This document shows, piece after piece, positions 59,950-64,000 of a stretch of DNA of 64,000 nt (the first letter of the stretch is position 1; each line of letters starts with the position of its first letter). The notes below the pieces were generated by a model. That model had not been told where the DNA came from, did not search any database, and saw only the letters and a program-made list of their open reading frames with translations. Position numbers and translations under genes: made by a program. The DNA is from Flaccisagitta enflata (Eukaryota; Chaetognatha; Sagittoidea; Aphragmophora), in contig OZ231128.1 of NCBI GenBank assembly GCA_965153355.1, forward strand, positions 34,286,001-34,350,000, written 5' to 3'.

Positions 59950-60260
59950 AAAAGTTGGCTGTCACCTAAATGAAACAAGCCCGATCGAAAGTAGGGCTGT
60001 TATGGTTAAGGCCAAAAATTTCGTGATAAACTTGTTTCATTAGGGAGATCAATTTTTTTTTGGGAGCGCCAAAGCACCCCTTTAAGTGGCTGTGTTTGTT
60101 GGTCTGTTGGTTGGTCAGTAACGCATTTGTTGGAAGATTCATGCGGGGCTCCTTTTTGGCCTACTAGGCCTTGTTCAATGAAACAAGCCTGATTGGAAGT
60201 TGGGTAAGACAATTTCGTGAAAAAACTTGTTTAATAATGGTGACTAAGTTTTACGTTTAC

Positions 60261-60408
60261 CTGGTCCACAAAAAATCGTTTTGACAGTGAGACTAAGAGC
60301 CTTGAGACATCCGGGACTTGCAGACTCAAAGATAGGCAACGCTAATATTTCCCGGTAAAGATGAATGCAGATGTCACCACGCAACTCCTCCGGAAAATCA
60401 CGCAAAAT
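60261..60408 (-). CDS. Elk: Elk exon: C-linker to start of CNBHD
   Basis: It encodes 49 residues beginning [20 protein letters not shown], matching the Elk LLKDFPDELRSDI motif, and ends TIFCGP at CCAG|GTAAAC (phase 1). This is the D'-F' part of the C-linker and the first CNBHD helix. The acceptor is TTTTGCTGGTTAG. Confidence 0.95.
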
Positions 60409-60584
60409 CTAACCAGCAAAAAAAAAAGATTGCATGAAATTTTGATTCTAAGTCAATGCTAGTTTTCACATTTACCTGGATTATCACTGAGTACAGACGG
60501 ACCAGTGGACGGATAAAGCCTCTCATACATATCGTTGAGATGCAAGTCAGCGACTACAAACTTGAGGCAATTGATACCACTGAC

Positions 60585-60784
60585 CTCATTGGTGTCGATA
60601 CCACTGTTGACAGACCACGTGGTTTGGAAAAACTCCTGCATTCTTTGCTTGAGAGGTTTCGGGATGTGGTGAATTTTGAAGAAGTCTTTTAAATCGCGAG
60701 TTTTTGAGTGGAACTGAGATCGTCTGGCGTACATCCGTTGGATAATAGCGGTTACGTTTCCGAATACCACGGCGTGCATCAGTG
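60585..60784 (-). CDS. Elk: Elk exon: end of S6 and C-linker
   Basis: The acceptor TTTGTCCAAACAG completes a split Ala codon. The exon then reads [20 protein letters not shown] and later [15 protein letters not shown], ending GIDTNE at GAG|GTCAGT (phase 0). It is nearly identical to the S6-C-linker junction of KCNH8. The A'-B' helices of the C-linker, which couple the CNBHD to the gate, are complete. The preceding exon, with the selectivity filter, is not in the window. Confidence 0.95.
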
Positions 60785-61415
60785 CTGTTTGGACAAACAA
60801 GTGACACGGGGTCACAATATCGTTGCGGACGGGTGGGCACGGGCACTTAACCCCAATCCGAACCCCAACCCCCATCCCACACACACAAACATACACAAAA
60901 AGTATCTAAGAAACTTATTTCTTCACTTTCCAACTCGATGACCCCAGACCAATGGACCAACTGATGGACCGACGGACGTACAAAGCCTCATAGAGTTGCG
61001 TGTCCGCTACTAAAAATGATAACCATGTCTCGTGCGCATGCTCAGGGGCAAGGCAGGCATCTATGAAAAGGCCATCCATTTCAGTTGGCAAAAGCGGTGA
61101 TGCAAAAATTGACCTCGATTGCCATGAAAACTGCGTAAGACTGATCGATTGACTGACTGACCAACCGACGGACTAACAGACCGACCGACTGACGGACAGA
61201 CCGAAAGACGGGATAACTTAAAGAATGAAGAAGCTTTTGGTTTGCGACTGAAAAGGAAAAAAAATCGTCCATATAGATCCCATAATCCATCCATTATGCA
61301 GCGGTACAATTTCCCCTTCACCGCAGAATTGGTTATGTTGAGAGAAACGGCAGAGCTTAATTCGGAGGCATTGAACACACATACACAATTCGGAGGCTAT
61401 GCAAACACGCACGCA

Positions 61416-61419
<4 letters not shown>

Positions 61420-61511
<92 letters not shown>
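61420..61511. repeat. (CA)n microsatellite
   Basis: About 45 CA units. Downstream, 61570-61750 has a plus frame (MTNDIKDKNIYEISRQYSSA) cut by stops, which may be a degraded coding fragment of unknown kind. Confidence 0.85.
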
Positions 61512-61514
<3 letters not shown>

Positions 61515-61778
61515 GCAAGTCGCAACTGTATCATCTCAAATGATGGTCTCTATACATTTCGACCGCGCCTCAAAAAAACACATCTGACAAATGCCCAATG
61601 ACCAACGACATCAAGGACAAGAATATATATGAGATAAGCAGACAATACAGCAGCGCCCTCAAGGCTGTAGAAGCAACAGCAGTACTCAGCAGCAGATCTA
61701 CCAACATCGGAAGTCGAAGAATAACGGATATGAAAGTCAACGCTTGAACAAATTCGACCGCTTTTTGTGTGTTGGCCT

Positions 61779-62497
61779 CAGGGCCGGCGAGAGGGGGTTC
61801 CAACCCCCTCTGAGAAGGGGGGCCCGGGCCCTAGGGGGGCCCGGGAGGGCCCCTGAGGTAGGGGAAAAAAGAAGAAAGAAAGAAAAAAAAAGAGAAAAGA
61901 AAAAAAAAAAAAAAAGAAAAAAAAAGAAAGAAAGAAAAGAGGAGAAATAAAAAAAAAAAAAAAAAAAAAATCAGTGCTAAATTTCATCTAGTCAAAAGGT
62001 CTAACAAATTTAAATCCCTCGCTCAGACAAAATGAGAGGCACATTGATTTTGATTAGAAGGGGAAAAAAAAAAACCTCAGTAAAACACCAATACCAGGTT
62101 GCAAGTCCTGGAGGTAGAAGTTTGAGCCCTGGAGTTATTTTCATGGGAACAAGGTCGGATACACAGCTACCCCAGTCGCGTGCCGGTGGGCAAGGGCTGT
62201 ATTTGAGGTCACTTGATCATTTGGGCAGGAGCACTGAGGCAAAGACCTCAAAAACCTAAAAAAAGTAAAATGTGATGAACAAACAGATGGACAAAGGGAC
62301 CGACAAAGCGGGGTGTAAGAGTTGCATAGCATGCAACTAAAAATTTCTAATCTGATAACCCAAACATAAAAGATAAACTTCACTCTTGTAGGGATGGGGT
62401 GGGGGTTTGCTAAGGGGGGGGGGGGGTAGGGGGTGTGCTAGGGGGGGCCCGGCCAAAGAGGCTAGAGGGGGGCCCGCCATTTCTCTCGCCGTCCCTG
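61779..62497. mobile_element. Non-autonomous hAT-like element
   Basis: The ends are CAGGGCCGGCGAGAG and, inverted, CAGGGACGGCGAGAG. The flanks carry a perfect 8-bp direct duplication GTTGGCCT (61771-61778 and 62498-62505), the hAT hallmark. There is no coding frame inside. G/C-rich subterminal stretches enclose an A-rich tract and a nested copy of the hairpin-headed repeat (62148-62339). Confidence 0.85.
62148..62339 (-). repeat. Hairpin-headed repeat nested in hAT-like element
   Basis: AACAAGGTCGGATACACAGC to TTGCATAGCATGCAACTA, with GGGCAGGAGCACTGAGG inside. It lies wholly within the element at 61779-62497. Confidence 0.65.
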
Positions 62498-62751
62498 GTT
62501 GGCCTCATTATTGGTCACTGTCACGGCCAGATGTGCTCAAACGAGCGCATTCGGGCAGGGACCGAGTCAGGCCTCAGCGATTGTATCGGGTATTGGTATC
62601 CGGTTTATTGGAAAAAGAGTCGAATTACATACCAGTAAGGTCGAGCATGCTGCAGTCTTACTTATAAAGCCGAAAACTGGCCAAAACATTTATAATAATT
62701 AGCTGCCAGCAAGAATAGCAGTGAATTAACTCGTGATTGAAGAAATATATA

Positions 62752-64000
62752 TGACTCAGAGTGACTTGGTGGATTATTCTCAGTTAGTGGGAAAAATCTT
62801 GATTTAAGGCTATGGATGTTATAAGCATTTTACAATGGGAAGATCAGATAGCTGTGAGGAATGAAGTGGCGTTCAACGCAGATATCTGGTACTCTTTCTT
62901 GTCACTTGCATATTTCATAAATAGCCGACAATTATGGGTTTTTCTTGCTGTTGGTTTGTATCTGATGAGTTGCTCTTTGGTAAGGGTTGAGATGGATTTT
63001 GATAATTCTAAGGATAGTAGTGAGGGGTGCGCATTAAACTCCAGTAAGAGCTCCCAAGGCTCTTGTCCTTATTTTTTGGTTTTGATGTAATGTTGTCCAC
63101 TGTCATATAGTTTAGTACCTTGGTTAAGAATGCCGGCGGTCCCAGCAAGGTTGACTCTCGATTCTTGCCTTTATGGTATGGTTTCTTCGCAACATTGCCT
63201 TCGGTAATTACAATATCTTTGATAATTCATTTATCCTTTGGTAATTTGTTTTGCTCAATTTGGATTATGATTACTAATGATTTATCTGAGAATTTGGGGT
63301 TGACTCAGAGTGACTTGGTGGATTATTCTCAGTTAGTGGGAAAAATCTTGATTTAAGGCTATTGATGTTATAAGCATTTTACAATGGGAAGATCAGATAG
63401 CTGTGAGGAATGAAGTGGCGTTCAACGCAGATATCTGGTACTCTTTCTTGTCACTTGCATGTTTCATAAATAGCCGACAATTATGGGTTTTTCTTACTGT
63501 TGGTTTGTATCTGATGAGTTGCTCTTTGGAAAGGGTTGAGATGGATTTTGATAATTCTAAGGATAGTAGTGAGGGGTGCGCATTAAACTCCAGTAAGAGC
63601 TCCCAAGGCTCTTGTCCTTATTTTTTGGTTTTGATGTAATGTTGTCCACTGTCATATAGTTTAGTACCTTGGTTAAGAATGCCGGCGGTCCCAGTAAGGT
63701 TGACTCTCGATTCTTGCCTTTATGGTATGGTTTCTTCGCAACATTGCCTTTGGTAATTACATTATCTTTGATAATTCATTTATCCTTTGGTAATTTGTTT
63801 TGCTCAATTTGGATTATGATTACTAATGATATATCTGAGAATTTGGGGTTGACTCAGAGTGACTTGGTGGATTATTCTCAGTTAGTGGAAAATATCTTGA
63901 TTTAAGGCTATGGATGTTATAAGCATTTTACAATGGGAAGATCAGATAATTCTAAGGATAGTAGTGAGGGGTGCGCATTAAACTCTAGTAAGAGCTCCCA
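62752..64000 (+). repeat. 549-bp tandem repeat, running off the window
   Basis: TGACTCAGAGTGACTTGG occurs at 62752, 63301 and 63850, exactly 549 bp apart, so about 2.3 copies are visible. Copies 1 and 2 differ at only a handful of sites. Each unit has two frames of 78 codons with hydrophobic stretches (FINSRQLWVFLAVGLYLMSC and VITISLIIHLSFGNLFCSIW). The few differences are nearly all amino-acid changing, which argues against selected coding. The third copy has an internal deletion near 63946. Confidence 0.8.

Larger units (their letters stand above)
60063..61014. repeat. Two hairpin-headed repeat copies around Elk exons
   Basis: One copy at 60063-60176 (GGAGCGCCAAAGCACCCC to CCTTGTTC) and one at about 60805-61014 (GGGGTCACAATATCGTTGCG to GCGTGTCCGCTACTA) bracket the two C-linker exons. 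The second begins about 20 nt upstream of an Elk splice acceptor. Confidence 0.55.

Noticed and set aside
60708-60941. 77-codon plus frame over the Elk C-linker exon
   Set aside because: It overlaps a strongly conserved minus-strand Elk exon and continues into a repeat copy. It is a shadow.

Overview
This window looks like intron-rich animal DNA, probably from a marine invertebrate. Short coding exons with GT-AG splice sites sit in long, AT-rich, repeat-packed introns. The two host genes are animal families (an Elk-type voltage-gated K+ channel and a KIF21-type kinesin). Microsatellites, minisatellites and small DNA transposons fill most of the remaining sequence. I cannot name the phylum.

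Gene 1 (plus strand, 7845-14496) is the 3' half of a KIF21-like kinesin. Eleven exons join in one open frame with consistent intron phases and give the last 601 residues: coiled-coil stalk, a conserved helical segment, a low-complexity tail and a stop codon. The motor domain must lie left of the window. Gene 2 (minus strand, 60784 down to 5439) is the 3' part of an Elk/KCNH8-like channel. Eighteen exons, again phase-consistent, encode the end of S6, the C-linker, the cyclic-nucleotide-binding homology domain (CNBHD), and a cytoplasmic tail of about 1,540 residues, far longer than in known relatives. Its pore and N-terminus lie right of the window.

The two genes interleave. The last Elk exon (5439-6412) lies to the left of every KIF21 exon seen here, so the KIF21 3' half sits inside the last Elk intron, on the opposite strand. 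If the KIF21 motor lies further left, the last Elk exon also sits inside a KIF21 intron.

Mobile elements: an apparently intact mariner/Tc1-type element with a 68-nt intron in its transposase (48561-50028); a non-autonomous hAT-like element with a perfect 8-bp target duplication (61779-62497); a 3.2-kb inverted-repeat element with TA ends just after an Elk splice donor (40573-43808); several smaller TA-flanked inverted-repeat elements (3242-4430, 30247-31016, 37870-38453); a degraded 2.6-kb element carrying a broken ORF (16288-18948); and two large families of dispersed short composites. One family has a hairpin head and a GGCCTTGTT end. The other has a minisatellite core between GC-rich inverted arms. 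A 549-bp tandem repeat begins at 62752 and runs off the right end.

The layout from left to right is: minisatellites and A/T tracts (0-5.4 kb); last Elk exon (5.4-6.4); KIF21 exons (7.8-14.5); inverted-repeat elements and a long last Elk intron (14.5-26); Elk tail exons (26-27, 35-36.8, 39-50.4) separated by a 1-kb purine tract, the palindrome and the mariner; Elk CNBHD and C-linker exons (57-60.8); hAT-like element and satellite (61.8-64). No RNA genes or CRISPR arrays were seen.
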